Below the pieces are notes generated by a model. It searched no databases. It was not told the DNA's origin and saw nothing but the letters and a program-made list of their open reading frames with translations. Positions 1 through 12,099 of a stretch of DNA of 64,000 nucleotides are shown here, piece after piece (position 1 is the first letter of the stretch; each line of letters opens with the position of its first letter). The DNA comes from Neodiprion pinetum (lineage: Eukaryota; Arthropoda; Insecta; Hymenoptera; Diprionidae). The DNA is taken from NCBI RefSeq assembly GCF_021155775.2, contig NC_060238.1, forward strand, positions 12,655,042 to 12,719,041, read 5' to 3'. A program made the position numbers and the translations under genes.

Positions 1-145
1 ACAAGACTGTTTTTACAATAATGTCGGTTGGCGCAGCAACCTTATTCTTTTTAAAGACATAAGAGGTTTATAAACGTCTTTCATCTATGCTGACTACTAG
101 ATCATTAAAGAGGGGGCAAAACGGGTGATTTCACCCTTTGTAACA

Positions 146-170
146 ATATATATATATATATATATATATA
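146..170. repeat. (TA)n microsatellite
   Basis: A run of about 12 uninterrupted AT dinucleotides. The surrounding bases 1-300 show no coding potential that I can support. They may be the 5' part of the Gypsy fragment that follows, but I see no LTR boundary. Confidence 0.9.
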
Positions 171-299
171 CGTTTGTATTGGTTGCTGATCTCGTTTGAA
201 ACATCCGAATTGAATCTGTTTATTTATATAGTTGCGCTAGACGTCTTAACTGTTTCGTGCAGTATAATCGTGGTAATTGAAGTCGCTGGCGACTTCGTA

Positions 300-720
300 T
301 AAGCATTGCGCTTGTGCTCAGGTATCACCGCATGATTCAGTGTACCGGAAGGATTACCTTATGTGAATCCAAGTATGAACAAGCAATCGGTAGATTACTT
401 GCGCCAAGCATTGCGCTTGCTCATTGGTACAATCGGGCTGCTCATCCAATCACATGCAAAGACAAAACAGAGAATGTCGGCCGCGCGACGCGTGTGTTCG
501 TATACACGGGCGAGCGACCGTTCGTGCCTGGGCACCTCGGACTATTCGTTCGACTGAACAACCAGTTTCAACTGATCCCCCCCTAATTTCGATCGACATC
601 CCCGAGTTGACAAGAACTTATAAATTTATTATTGATACTGGTGCAGACGTAAACTTGAGTGAAGAAAGCTCTCTTAACCCTTACCGGCATACATTTTCAA
701 GTGGAATCTTTTTCACGTCT
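300..720 (+). pseudogene. Ty3/Gypsy gag C-terminus and aspartic protease fragment
   Basis: The frame from about 424 contains the retropepsin active-site signature IDTGADVNL (Asp-Thr-Gly codons at 634-642). It is preceded by a basic, Arg-rich stretch that could be a gag C-terminus. The protease would process the Gag-Pol polyprotein in virus-like particles. The reading frame breaks soon after the active site, the flap and the second half of the domain are missing, and the upstream gag part is spread over at least two frames. An RT/RNase H block of the same superfamily and orientation resumes at about 18.8 kb, so this is probably the left piece of one Gypsy element split by later insertions. That join is inference. 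The protease motif itself is directly visible. Confidence 0.6.
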
Positions 721-730
721 GATAGGTGAC

Positions 731-1171
731 TACGGGGTTTTCGGGGTCACTGATCACGATTCCGTAGTCAGTAAGGCCAAATTCTCAAATCCCAGATGGC
801 GGCAGACATTTTGGCTGTCCATTTTTTGGTCTAAAATTTTGAGAGACACTTTTCCTTCGCTTGGCATTGTACTCAGGGGTTTTCGGGGTCGCTGAACACG
901 ATTCCGTGGTCAGAGTGAGAAAATTGTTGGAACCAAGATGGAGGTGGCCATTTTTGCTGTCCATTTTTCGTCAAAAATTTTTAATTATAGTTTTCTAATG
1001 TCCGGCAGTATACTCGGGGGTTTTTGGGGTCGCTGAACACGATTCCGTGGTCAGAATGGCAAAATTGTCGGAACCAAGATGGCTGTGGCCATTTGTGGTG
1101 TCCATTTTTGGTCAAAATTTTTAAGGTGCATTTTTCTGGTGTCTTGCAGTATACTCGGGGATTTTCGAGGT

Positions 1172-1172
<1 letters not shown>
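731..1172. repeat. About 141-bp tandem repeat, three units plus a stub
   Basis: Units at 731-873, 874-1014, 1015-1154 and a truncated start at 1155-1172. Each opens with GGGGTTTTCGGGGTC-like sequence and continues with GATTCCGTNGTCAG, an AAGATGG(C/A)-type block and a GTCCATTTTT block, ending in (A/T)TACTC. Units 2 and 3 are clearly closer to each other than to unit 1. No coding function is apparent. The array ends in the CT-rich microsatellite. Confidence 0.85.
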
Positions 1173-1232
<60 letters not shown>

Positions 1233-1293
1233 CCTCCCTCCCTCCCTCTCTCTCGCTCTCTCTCCCTCCCTCCCTCCCTCCCTCCCTCTCTAT
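1173..1293. repeat. CT/CCCT microsatellite
   Basis: Pyrimidine-only tract of (TC)n grading into (CCCT)n. A similar CT/CCCT tract lies at 2500-2570, on the other side of the LINE fragment, which suggests that the LINE landed within a polypyrimidine tract. Confidence 0.9.
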
Positions 1294-1295
1294 CG

Positions 1296-2498
1296 CGAAC
1301 AAACGCTCAGCTGGTTCATGAGTTGTCGGCATTAAAAGCTGAAGCTGGGTTGCAAAATGACTCATCAGGCGAGATTGTCGTTGCGGGAATCCCTGCTAGT
1401 TTAACCGATACTCACACGGATATTGTAAATAGAGTTGTTCAAGCCCTAGGCGTTGGTCATCTCTCTAGCCATATTCTTGCAGTACGTTTAATCACAAGAA
1501 AAAATGACTTAACCGGTACTGATCTCATGAACCCCGCGGGAATTACACCAACCAAAACTTCTATCTCGCCTATCGTCTCACTTACGTCGTCGGCAGTTCA
1601 CGACGCAGTCATTAACGCTCAGCGCACTAAGCGTGATCTAAAAATCAGCGAAGTTGTCGGCAATAATATTCGAGGCAAGTTATTTGTCAATGAAATGTTA
1701 CCGCCAGATCTTTATAACTTACTACGTCTAACGAAAGTTCGCGCTGCGCATTCATCTTGTAAGTATGTATGGACAAAAAATGGTAAAATTTTTGTTCGAA
1801 AAGAAAATGACCACCCCCAGATTGCTATTTCGAATAGTGACGATCTCTCGAAAATCATCTGACTTCCACAAACTTGTCAGAATAAATCACTCAACCAGCA
1901 TGCTCGCTCGCCAATCATTGAAGTTTCATCTCGGCAGCTGAAAGTACCTCAATTTAATGCGAACACTCTTCGTGGTCACATGGACTTTGTCAGATTACAC
2001 TTTAATTCCAACTTTTTTTCATATTATTTCTGTATGCGAATCATGCCTCTATGCCGACATTGCTCATGATATTGTTGCTCTTGAAAATAATTTTATTATT
2101 ATTCATCTATTTTTATTTAATTTTTATTTCATTTTTATTTGTATTCAAATATGTCTATTGTGTAGTTATTTTCTTCTCTTTATCTTGCTTTTTGATACAT
2201 TATTACTGTTTACCAATCTGTATCAAAAATTTACTAAAATCTACTTCATTATTATTATCGTGACTACATTCTACATAGTTATGAACCATCATTTTGCTCT
2301 ATCTTGTATTTATTTTTATTTATTTTATCATTATTATATTATTATTTTTATCTATTTTATTATCATCTCTTAATTTTTATTTTTATTTGTACTTGAATAT
2401 GTTGATTCTATGCTTATACTGAGCTAGATCGATGTTTTGCCCTTTAGCGTTGCTTGGGCATATTAAACTAATCTAATCTAATCTAATATAATCTAATC
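1296..2498 (+). mobile_element. Truncated LINE with (TAATC)n 3' tail
   Basis: A 5'-truncated non-LTR retrotransposon. It starts inside ORF1 coding sequence, contains the ORF1 C-terminal domain (1323-1862), then an AT-rich 3' region (about 1950-2440), and ends in (CTAAT)n repeats at about 2468-2498. The RT/endonuclease ORF2 is absent, so the copy is internally deleted as well as 5'-truncated. The AT-rich part yields long hydrophobic reading frames that I do not regard as genes. The clade cannot be set without ORF2. Confidence 0.65.
1323..1862 (+). pseudogene. LINE ORF1 C-terminal fragment with FP25K-like (Baculo_FP_C-type) domain
   Basis: An open frame of 179 codons. The first half contains a VAGIPASLTDT-type stretch. 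The C-terminal 60 residues show RGKLFVNEMLPPDLYNLL and KYVWTKNGKIFVRKEN, the pattern of the C-terminal domain shared by baculovirus FP protein and many LINE ORF1 proteins. These act as RNA-binding or chaperone partners of the LINE RNP. The frame continues upstream of the first Met (QLVHELSALKAE), so the true start lies in the missing 5' part. The rest of the element is lost, so it is non-autonomous. I recognise the domain by its motif pattern, not by a search. Confidence 0.7.
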
Positions 2499-2624
2499 TT
2501 TCTCTCACTCTCTCTCCCTCTCTCTCTCCCTCCCTCCCTCCCTCTCCCTCGCTCGCTCGCTCTCTATCTCTTACAATCACCCCGCTTGTTACCCCCTCGC
2601 TTCCCCCGCGCCCTTTGATCATTT

Positions 2625-3189
<565 letters not shown>

Positions 3190-3198
3190 CCCAAAAAT

Positions 3199-6100
3199 TT
3201 AGGGATGGTGGGTCGGGTAATGGTCGGAAAGGGAATAAAATGTGAAAATATTTCTATATTTAAATCTTTTACCATTATTTTCATCCTTCATTAGCCTCAG
3301 TCGTTTCTTGTTTTTACGGGGAATCCCATACACGTTGTCGGGCGGATAGTCAGAGGTATCAAACATTGTATCTACATCACGTTTAATGATATCGTAGATG
3401 TGAGGCACATGGAATTGATAAAAAAGGCTGTCTGTGTCGGTATACATCAATTTAGCTTGTTCATTCGGAAAGTTGGTTTCAATATAATTATAGTGGAACT
3501 CGTAGAGAAAGATTTTTGACAGATCTAGAATTGATGCGCTGACGTAAATAGGCTTAGCAAAGTGAACTTTGACACGATTCAATTCAATGATAACTATACT
3601 CTCGTCAAATACGGTGCAGCTATGAAAGTTTGGTCTGGCAATAAGCGTTCTCGCACCACATCTTCCCTCCCATTTTGTGACCAATTGAACATCTTTATGA
3701 TTTGGCACATTCTCCATAGTCTTTAGTCTCTCTGAACAACCGCGTTGTTCATTAGTTTATAGAAGTTTTTTCTCAAATTCATTCCTCGACCGCCTACGCA
3801 TGTCTGTCTTGAGCGTGATGTAAGGCTCAAGCCATGTAGATTGTGCGAACCTTAAAACTCTGTGCACTTTCGTTACTTTTGATCCTAAATTCACACACCG
3901 TTTCAAATTTCTATGGCGTAATATGTACTTTGTTTTGGGATGAAGGGTGGTCGCGAGTTTGGTGATTCTACTACCTGGAGGTGTAAAATGAGACAAGGAG
4001 GTAAATCTTTATGATCCTCGTGGAGGTCTACAGGATATTCTAAATCCACCTTCAGGATGTAACTGATCGGTGAATTGTCCGGGTGAGTTGATACATTGAA
4101 GTGATTATGCTCCCACTCGAACAAACCAATCGGTAAATGTGCACTAATAGCCGCACCGTACAGATTATTTACATCAAAATACATGAGATACGATTCCACG
4201 TTACTAGAACCAAAATCTTTCCCCATAAACCTGTTATTAGCCTAAGCGTGTCGATTAGAACATTGTGCTACGCCGCCTCGAATGCTTCTCGAAATAAATA
4301 ACACCATTTTAGGGTCTTCTAAAAGTTGTAAATTTACTCTAGTATGCTTGAGCATCGCGTCAAAAGCAAGTCCCGGTGCTGTGGAGTATTGCAACGGATC
4401 TAAATCGTATGTTTTAAAGTAGCTAGCGCGGAAATTTTCGAAAATATCAGCAAGCAAAAGAACATCGGTCTTTAAATATAAATCTGAATAGCCCCCCAAT
4501 GACTCTTAATGGAATTCCCCTCAAATAGTTTTCGCATGCTCGTAATCGGCGTCCCTAATATTTGAATTGTTGATTCGAGAGTGGAAATGCGTCTTTGCAG
4601 GTGATCGCGTTTTATCAAGTTTCCTCCAACAATCGACGTATACATAGGGAAAAACGCCTTTGCGGGTCATCAAACTGAACTGAGTCAGATTATTATAAAA
4701 TATACGTGTTATGCGTTTATCGGTATCGGTCAAATATGTGGAAAGTTTATCGACGCTGCTAGCCATAAATCGAAACGGATCGATGAATCTCAGGTGCATC
4801 ATTGTCCCATCAACGTGTTCCGTGAAGAATATATATTTTTCCTTATTTATTGGTAGCAGTGTAATTTTACCTGGAAAAGTTGACGTTAGGGATTTTATTA
4901 AAAAGTGCGAATCGTAACCGGACAAATTGTGAAAAACTAATGGAATTGTATGCGTCTCTCTGAAATTCAAATTACACCGATTATGAGCAGGACCACGATA
5001 TTTACCCGTGAAGTGATAGTGATCGTGACACTTTTTCTCCTCAGGAGTAAACGGCTTCTCGCAAATGTAACAATTCTTTGCGCTCATGTGACGATCGCGT
5101 TGCACTTGGGTAAGAGACTTCATCGGAATTATGTTTTTAATGCGTGACTCTACTTGAATTGGTAAATCTTTAAGCTGCTGCATAAACCGATCTACGCAAT
5201 CAACACCGCGCTTACCGTGGAACTCCGATAAAGTCTCATCGTACGCGCAATGTACGTAGTATGCTACACATAGTATGCAGGACATGCTTTTGAATTTCAC
5301 AAGTCTTACGAGTTTCAAATTCATCTACGGGTTCGGGGATTGATATACATTCGAGATCGGCGTATACGACAAACGGAACGGTGTCTTCGTTTCGAAAATT
5401 GGAAAATGCTGAATCTTTACACTCGGGAAATTCCATGCGTACTTTATTTAGCATAATACAATCTTGTCGATGATTGTCGTAGGCGTATTTCACTGTAAAG
5501 TGGCGCAAATATCTGTCACATAAAAACGTTTTGTGTTCGCGAACGGACAATTGTATGCTCAACCATCGGGAAAGATCTTTAATCCAAGCAAAGTGGAATC
5601 TCGGTGCAAACTCACCAGTCATAACGTCTTCCGGATTACTCTTAACCATTAGAAAATGAATCGTGTCAATGTTCGCGGTAATCAAATGATGGCTCAAATA
5701 AATTGGCACGATGACGCTTTTGTTAGATTTTGCATGATGCGAAAAAGTTTGAGATTCTATCCCATATACTTAGATTCGCAAATTATTCAATCTCTTAAGC
5801 TTTTTCGCATCACGTAGAGTAGTAGGGAAATTGATACCTGCACCGCCCAACTCCGAAATATAGCGGCGATAATGGCTAGTCCTATCGGTGTGGATGTTGA
5901 CCTGGTGGAGGGCTGCTGTGACGGACCAGAGAAGACATCTTTCATCCTCGTTCCTCATGTTGATCACAGCCTTCTCATGTTGAATGTCCTGGGGCAGCTC
6001 GATGAATCTTGAAGCCCCCGCGGTGAGAGGCTGGTAGCGGTTGATATTTACAGCGATGTTGAGGATCTCAATCATACTCCAGCCGGAATCGCGTTGCTCG

Positions 6101-6732
6101 AAATCTTTCACCTTCGATAGCAAATCACCCCGTGCACGTGTAAACCAGCCATTTATATCGCTCGATGGGAGAAAAATCGCCACGTCGGAGGTGTTGAAGC
6201 TCCTAACTTCGGTGGAGATCTCTTCGTGCTTGGCATTTTCGAATTTGCACGATAATATGAGGTTGACCTTCACATTTTCCTCCTCGCGCAGTACCAGCTC
6301 CAACTTCTCGGCGACAACGCGCTGCACATTATCCAGAAAGGCGTCCAAATTTTCACGACGGAGATTTGTGACAACCCCTGTTCGGATTCGACTGGCAAAA
6401 GCACTATACACGTCGTCCCACTGTACACCCGCAAAAGTACCGATATTTTTACCCGTAACAACTGCGCGCTGCTGCAACTGCTTGATCTTCGCCACCCGAG
6501 ATTGCAGGAGTGCGACAGTATGTTAGATCCGCATTTTCGCACCAACAGTCGTTCCTCGTTGCATAGAAATATCACGTAGAACTTGGATATTCGCAATTCC
6601 AATATCAGTCCTATGATTGATGACAGCGTCATTCTTTTCTCCGGGTGGTTGGTCTCTCAGCAAATTGTACGTCCCCTCCATCTGCTCTGCAAGTCCCATA
6701 TACGCTTCGACGGCCATGACTTTGACGCGCAT
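3199..6732 (-). pseudogene. polB: Polinton protein-primed DNA polymerase B, degenerate
   Basis: Family-B, protein-primed polymerase that replicates the linear Polinton DNA. It reads leftwards from about 6732. The N-terminal region (6495-5770) ends with the conserved segment NMRNEDERCLLWSVTAAL. Next come an exonuclease-like YADLEC motif (about 5360), an endonuclease VII-type zinc segment (CYICEKPF...HDHYHFTGKYRGPAHNRC, about 5070-4970), NLSGYDSHFL, a DVNNLYGAA pol motif (about 4160) and YTDTDS (about 3440) with both catalytic aspartates. Stops or frameshifts occur near 6520, 5769, 5300, 4510, 4240 and 3740-3900. The C-terminus is cut just after KDENNGK compared with the copy at 44-48 kb, and the TIR follows directly. 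It is a pseudogene. Confidence 0.9.
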
Positions 6733-6804
6733 GATGAAGATATTCAGACGTTTTCACTTGCACGTATTGTGTAAGAGTGATGAGACTGCATCGGATGCGT
6801 GGAG

Positions 6805-6816
6805 CTTATATATAGG
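6805..6816 (-). promoter_or_regulatory. Candidate TATA box for polB
   Basis: The minus strand reads CCTATATATAAG, followed about 30 nt downstream by GCAGTCTCATCACT, an arthropod initiator-like sequence, and then by the first in-frame ATG near 6732. The CTCATCACT string also follows the TATA box of the second Polinton polB (44341-44349). The assignment rests on position and motif only. Confidence 0.5.
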
Positions 6817-6839
6817 TCGATAGATCGCAAGAATTTGGG

Positions 6840-7000
6840 GACGGTGCGCGCTGAATTCTGCGCATATCAGAGGGAAAAATGACGTCAGAGATGCGGTGCG
6901 CACTACTTTCTGCGCATCTCGGAGGGAAAAATTACGTCAGAGATGCGATGCGCACTGCGTTTTGTCATCTCGGAGGGACAAATGATGTCAGAGACGACTT
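6840..7000. repeat. About 50-bp tandem repeats with CRE-like TGACGTCA sites
   Basis: Three imperfect units, each built from a GTGCGC(A/G)CT start, a TCTGCGCAT(C/A)TC-like core and a GAGGGA.AAAT(G/T)A(C/T)GTCAGAGA(T/C)GCG end. The first contains a perfect TGACGTCA palindrome (about 6880); the second and third carry TTACGTCA and TGATGTCA. The array lies just upstream of the polB TATA box, so it may be an enhancer. That role is inference. Confidence 0.7.
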
Positions 7001-7213
7001 GGTCCACCCTTCACCCGACCCGCTATCTCTGAATCTTTGGGTTTCATCGCTCTCCCGGCTCTGCAGAGATGATGCAATTCATGTGAAAAATGACGTGAAC
7101 GACGACGGGGTCCGCAGTCCCCCTTCCACTATCGCTAAATTCTTGCGATTCATTTCCCGTTTGAAATCACCCACTTTTGCAGCTGCATCTTGCCTCACAT
7201 CGTGTTGGAACAA

Positions 7214-7451
7214 GTTTTCACCCTCTCTCCCTCCCCCTTATCGCAAACCTGCCGCTGCCTACGATGGATGCCCACCTAAGTATAAAAATCTGCGCAAATG
7301 CTGTGAGTGGAGTAGCAATGTATAGTTTTCCAAGCATGCAATGGAAATCGGTCAACGAAGTGCAGGTAAACGGCGGTGCAGGTATGAAAAATCGGGGCCC
7401 AGAGCCCTTGCCCCGAATACCTACGTTTATGGCGTTCGGTGGAAAACAAGT
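7214..7451 (-). repeat. Inner right TIR of deleted Polinton
   Basis: Inverted partner of 2955-3189. On its outer side a short spacer (CTCGACAAGAATTATTTCGTGTTCG-like) leads into a TG tract at 7479-7500 that is interrupted by the first LINE. The outer TIR resumes only at 12694. Confidence 0.85.
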
Positions 7452-7478
7452 CTCGACAAGAATTATTTCGTGTTCGAG

Positions 7479-7486
7479 TGTGTGTG

Positions 7487-7500
<14 letters not shown>
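7479..7500. repeat. (TG)n flank at the 3' end of LINE copy 1
   Basis: Eleven TG units that run directly into the poly(T) (LINE poly-A on the minus strand) at 7501. This is the 3' junction of the first R1-clade LINE. Confidence 0.95.
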
Positions 7501-7517
<17 letters not shown>

Positions 7518-7767
7518 TTTTTTTCTTGGGGGGGGGGGAATCCTTTTTACGGATACCAGGCCTAGCTGTTTGGCCTGGATATGTGGCGACTCGACGCAGC
7601 GTCACACTAAAACTCGACGCTAACGCCCCTACCCACTAAACCCTAAACCCCTTCTTCCTTCTTTCCTCTAATCCCTCATGGAAACCGCCGTCAGGCATTA
7701 CTTCGTGAAGGGAGGATCTAGCTACTGCTCTTCCTTCTGGTGGCTAAGGTGTCATTTTTCCTTCCTT

Positions 7768-10746
7768 CTAGTTTCTATCATTCGCTCTTTTTCTTTCAAT
7801 GGAACGCAGCTCTGTAAGGACTTCTGTGGCAAAAGTGCTTGTAGCGTTCCAAGCAGTTTGACTCGACAACATTGCCTCTACTATTGTCCCTGGTTGGATT
7901 CTCCTGTTCAGGATCCTTTCTAACTCATTTCGCTGAGGATCAAACTGTGGACACACAAAGAAAACGTGCCCTGCGTCCTCAATAACCCCCGGACAAGACG
8001 GGCACTCCGGAGAATCGTCGTGCTTAAAGCGGCGCAGGTACTCTCGAAAGCACCCATGTCCTGACAACATCTGAGTTAGGTAATAGTTGACTTCGCCATG
8101 GTTTCGGCTCAGCCAAACATTGATCTTTGGTATGAGGCGGTGTGTCCATCTTCCTTTTGCTGCGGTGTCCCACTCAAGTTGCCATCGCGAGATGCTGTGC
8201 TGCCGTTCTTCTGTTCCAAGTTCTTCAGGGCTCAGTGCAGTTGACCTTTTTCGTTGGTAAAGGGCCCGTCTTTCCTCTGCTAGTACTCTAAGCGGTAGGG
8301 TTCCAGCAATGACGCACACCGCTTCTTCTGATATTGTGCGGAAGGCACTGGCAACTCTCAGAGCGCTCTGTCTATAAATTGGACCCGCTTTTCTCCATGA
8401 TTCTTGCGTCTCTAATGTATCAGCCCAAATGGATATACCATATGTGAGCACGGATGTTACTACTGATGACAGCTGTAGTCTTCTGCTCTGCTTTGGTCCA
8501 CCAACGTTAGGCATGAGTCGTGCTAGGCTCGCTCTAAATACTGATGCTTTGGCAGTCACATGTTCGACTTGTTGCTTGAAATTGAGTCGAGCATCAAGTA
8601 TCACTCCCAGGTACCGAATGTACGGTTGTGATGTGATCTCAAGTTCCCCAACTTGTAACTTGATGGTTTCCATCGCTTTTCTGCTGGTAATGAGCACTGC
8701 TTAGGTTTTATGCTCAGCTAGTTGCAAGTTCACCGTATCCATCCATAAGTTAATCCGTGTAAATGTAATGTCGAAGGCCAGATTTATCTCTTCAAGATGC
8801 TTCGCGACAATCAACACGGCAACATCATCTGCATACGCTACCAGTTTCACTTCTGCTGGCAATGCTATTTTCAGGAGACCATCATACATGATATTCCATA
8901 GCAGAGGACCTAGAACTGAGCCCTGTGGTACACCACCAGTAATATCATACTCCTCAGGACCACTTTTTGTGTCATATTTAAGGACTCTGTTTGTGAAGTA
9001 GCCTGCTACCATTCTACGCAAATACCCTGGAACTCGTTTCTCTTCGAGGGCGCGCATTACGCAGTCCCAGTTAGCAGAGTTGAAAGCATTTTTGATGTCT
9101 AATGCAGCCACCAAGCAATACTTTTTTGTGCCGCGATTCCATCTCTTTCCAGCAATATCATCCTTAGCTGTGTTGACGACCAGGTTGATTGCATCTAGGG
9201 TTGACCGCCCTTTTCGGAAACCAAATTGGTTGTCTGCGAGGAGTGGATCAACTACTGCTTCTATTCTTTGGTGAATTATCCGCTCTAATATCTTACCCGC
9301 CCTGTCTAACATGCAGAGTGGACGGTAAGATGATGGTTCGTCAGGTGGCTTCTTTCCTTTCGGGAGCAGTACAAGTCTTTGCCACTTCCACCTTTCAGGG
9401 AAGACTCCTTCCTTGAGACACACATTGTAGGTATCTATGAATAATGCCGGCACTGCTTTGATAGATGTTTTTAAAGCAATGTTTGGAATTTCATCCAATC
9501 CCGGCGCCTTATTATTCCCTACACGATTGCATGCCTCCATCAATTCCTCCTCTGTGACAGGTGGGATGTCTTCAGGGTCATGCTGCGGTAACGAATAGAT
9601 CAACTCACGTTGCTGAGAAAACAACGTACAGACGATTTTCTCTAGTAGCTGTGGACATGTAGGTGACGGCATTGGTTGACATTTCAGGTGGGTCATGACC
9701 ATCTTGTACGGTCTGCCCCACAGATCTTTCTCTACCTCTTCGACGAGTTCCTTCCAACAGCTTCTTTTGCTATCCTTGATGGCTCTACTCAATTCTCGAC
9801 GGGCCTTTTTGTACTCTGCCACCAGTTCTGCAGAGTTAGGTCGACGGTAGCCACGCTGAGATATTCTTCTTCTCTTAAAACACTCTTTACGAAGAGTGCT
9901 GATGTTATTGTTCCAGGAGTGTGCCGAAGATCGATGATTCATGCCACGTTTCCGGGGCATACAAGCGTCGCCGGCTTGGGTCACTCTCTTCATTAGTTCT
10001 TTTGCTTTCTCTTCAGCAGTCCCTGTGGTAGTCGGGTTGCTATCTAAAGCTATTATTAAAGTAGCTGGGTCAAGAGCTTTGACTTTCCATCCAACTGCGT
10101 TAGTTTGTCTGGTTGCTCTTCGAGGGCTCTGGCCAGTTGATACTTCCCAAAGGACGGCGTAGTGGTCGCTGGCAGTGTAGGTGTTCATAACTACCCAAGA
10201 ATAGCTTCCTCTTGTTAGACTGCTGCTGACGAACGTAAGATCCACTATAGAGCTTGCCTCTCCTTTTGAATATGTTGGTGTCTCGCCAGTGTTAAGGAGG
10301 ACAACATCTAGTGTGGCCATCGCTTCAAGTAGAGCCTTTCCTCGTGCATTGGTGAGCTTACTGCCCCAGTCTACTGCCCAGGAATTGAAGTCACCTGCTA
10401 TTGCTACGGGAAAGTGTTGCCTTGCATCTTCGGTTAGACAATCACGAAAATCGATGAATTGTTCCAAAGCAAGACTCGGCAGGGCATAGCAGCTGTAGAA
10501 ACGAATTCCATCTACCCATGCTGCTACAGATCCGGCTTCTCTGTTGTTGACTGCTTTATGGAAAGGTAATTTGTCACCGGACCAAATGACAGCTTTGTTG
10601 GTACTGTCCGATTCCCAGGGTTGGGTACTCAGATGTTTATATGGTTCTGCTATCAGTACTAAGTCAAGCTCTAGTTCGCGCACGGTTTGTATGAGCAAGT
10701 CATGCGCAGTCTCGCAATGATTGAGGTTGAGCTGCAGTATCTTCAT
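7768..10746 (-). pseudogene. LINE ORF2: AP endonuclease and reverse transcriptase (one stop)
   Basis: Starts at MKILQLNLNHCETAHDLL, where the ATG overlaps the ORF1 TGA as ATGA (10743-10746). The endonuclease domain occupies about residues 1-220 (IAEPYK, AIAGDFNSW, TASDHYAVLW). The RT domain follows (LPKGKKPPDEPSSYRPLCML, QFGFRKGRST, GGVPQGSVLGPLLWN, YADDVAVL). A C-terminal CPSCPG...GHVFFVC zinc motif lies near the end. The endonuclease nicks the target and the RT copies the RNA onto the nick (target-primed reverse transcription). One in-frame TAA at 8701-8703 interrupts it between RT and C-terminus; otherwise the frame of about 990 codons is open. Very young or lightly decayed copy. Confidence 0.93.
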
Positions 10747-12099
10747 GCTCGTTTGCTTATCATTTTCTCGAGCGCCTCTTTGAAAACCCGGCATCTGTAT
10801 GTGCCAGCATGGTGGGCAGCGTCCTGCGCACCTTGATCGTCAGCGCATAATACACATTTGGCTGGATTTTTGCACTCAGCAATCTTATGTCCTTCTCTTC
10901 CGCACCTTATGCAGTGCTTAGATCGGTCGATTTCACTTTTGCACTGGAATACAAAGTGCCCAAAGTGCCAGCATTTGAAGCATTGTATCGGCTTCTTTGT
11001 TGCTCTCATTCGGCAGTTGACCCAGCCAATCCTCATTTTGCCGTTTCTTTCCAGTAGCTGTTGTGCTGCAGCTGCTGGTAGTGTCACTGTGACCGTTTGC
11101 GTACCTCTGTAGGCCTTACGGATCTTGATAGCCTCTAGTGGTATTTCGCAGGTTTCTCCGGTTTCCGTTTTCAGGGCAGTCTGAATGTGCTCCTTCGTCG
11201 TGTCATCATCAATGTCTCGGATTTCGATGATCTCCTGCGGTCCTTTGCAAATTACTTCGGCCTCTTTTTGAAGAATGTCCGTGATAGCCTTTTGCAAGGC
11301 TTGGCCTTTGTCAGTACTCTTCTTTGAGAGCGTAATCAGCATGTCCCCAGTTTCGGTTTTGTGGATCTTTTCCACGGTTGTGCGGACCTGGTCGTCAGGG
11401 ACTGCCTGCTTTATACGACGCAATATTTCGGCGTACTTCTCCTTCTCGACCGGACGGATGATCAGAGCGTCAGGCCTGATCCACTTTCGAGGTTTCTTCC
11501 GCTTAGGTTCCGACCGTGGCTCTTTCGGCGGTTGCTTTGGGAGCTGCTTTTTCCTTTGTCTTTTCTGTTCTTTTTCAGACTGAACTCGTTGCCAAGCTGG
11601 CGCTTTCATCTGTTCGTCGCTTGGCAGTGCTGCTCTTTGCAGAGGGCTTTCCTTCAGGTCCTTCTTTTTTGTTGCTTGCCTGAATGTTGGGTCTGAAGAG
11701 GGTCTTTCTTTTCTCTTACCAGGCTTGCCGAAAGTTTCACGCCCGTCTTCAGCGACTGATTCACCGTCACCTTCGGCTCCGGTGTCTATTGCTTCGTCAG
11801 TTCCGACGTCAGCTTCGGAGGTTTTTTTCCGGTGTAGCACGGGAAATGCGCTGCAATGATGAGCGCCATTTTTCGTCCAGTTTCTCAAACCTTTGTAGGG
11901 CGCTAGCTACACTAGTCGTCTTGGACTTTATCTCCTTGTGAATGTTGACCTTCGATTGAACGAAATCATTCAGCTCACTGGTCAGTTTTTTAAGGCGTTC
12001 GAGCGCTTGCGACCGCTTCATTTCAGCGCTTGCGTCAATCGCTGCTTGTTCGGCATGAAGCCCGTTTCCACTCTTGTTTATTTCCTGTAAGTTACTCAT
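10743..12099 (-). pseudogene. LINE ORF1: gag-like protein with three zinc knuckles (frameshift)
   Basis: Starts at MSNLQEINKSGNGLHAEQ and ends in ...KMISKRA at 10743. The N-terminal part is Lys/Glu-rich and probably coiled (about residues 20-80). A basic middle (PKRKKPRKWIRPDALIIRP) follows, then a folded segment and three CCHC-type knuckles: CFKCWHFGHFVFQC, CIRCGREGHKIAEC and CVLCADD...HHAGTYRC. The protein coats LINE RNA and brings it to the target. A frameshift near 11815-11830, in a run of T, splits the frame. The start was chosen because copy 2 begins at the same place (17610). Confidence 0.88.

Noticed and set aside
1957..2373. Hydrophobic 138-codon frame resembling a membrane protein
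   Set aside because: AT-rich LINE 3' region; Phe/Ile/Leu content follows from base composition.
9941..10489. Plus-strand frames inside LINE ORF1 and ORF2 (several of 60-110 codons; also 354 codons at 16556-17620)
   Set aside because: Antisense shadows of strongly coding minus-strand ORFs.
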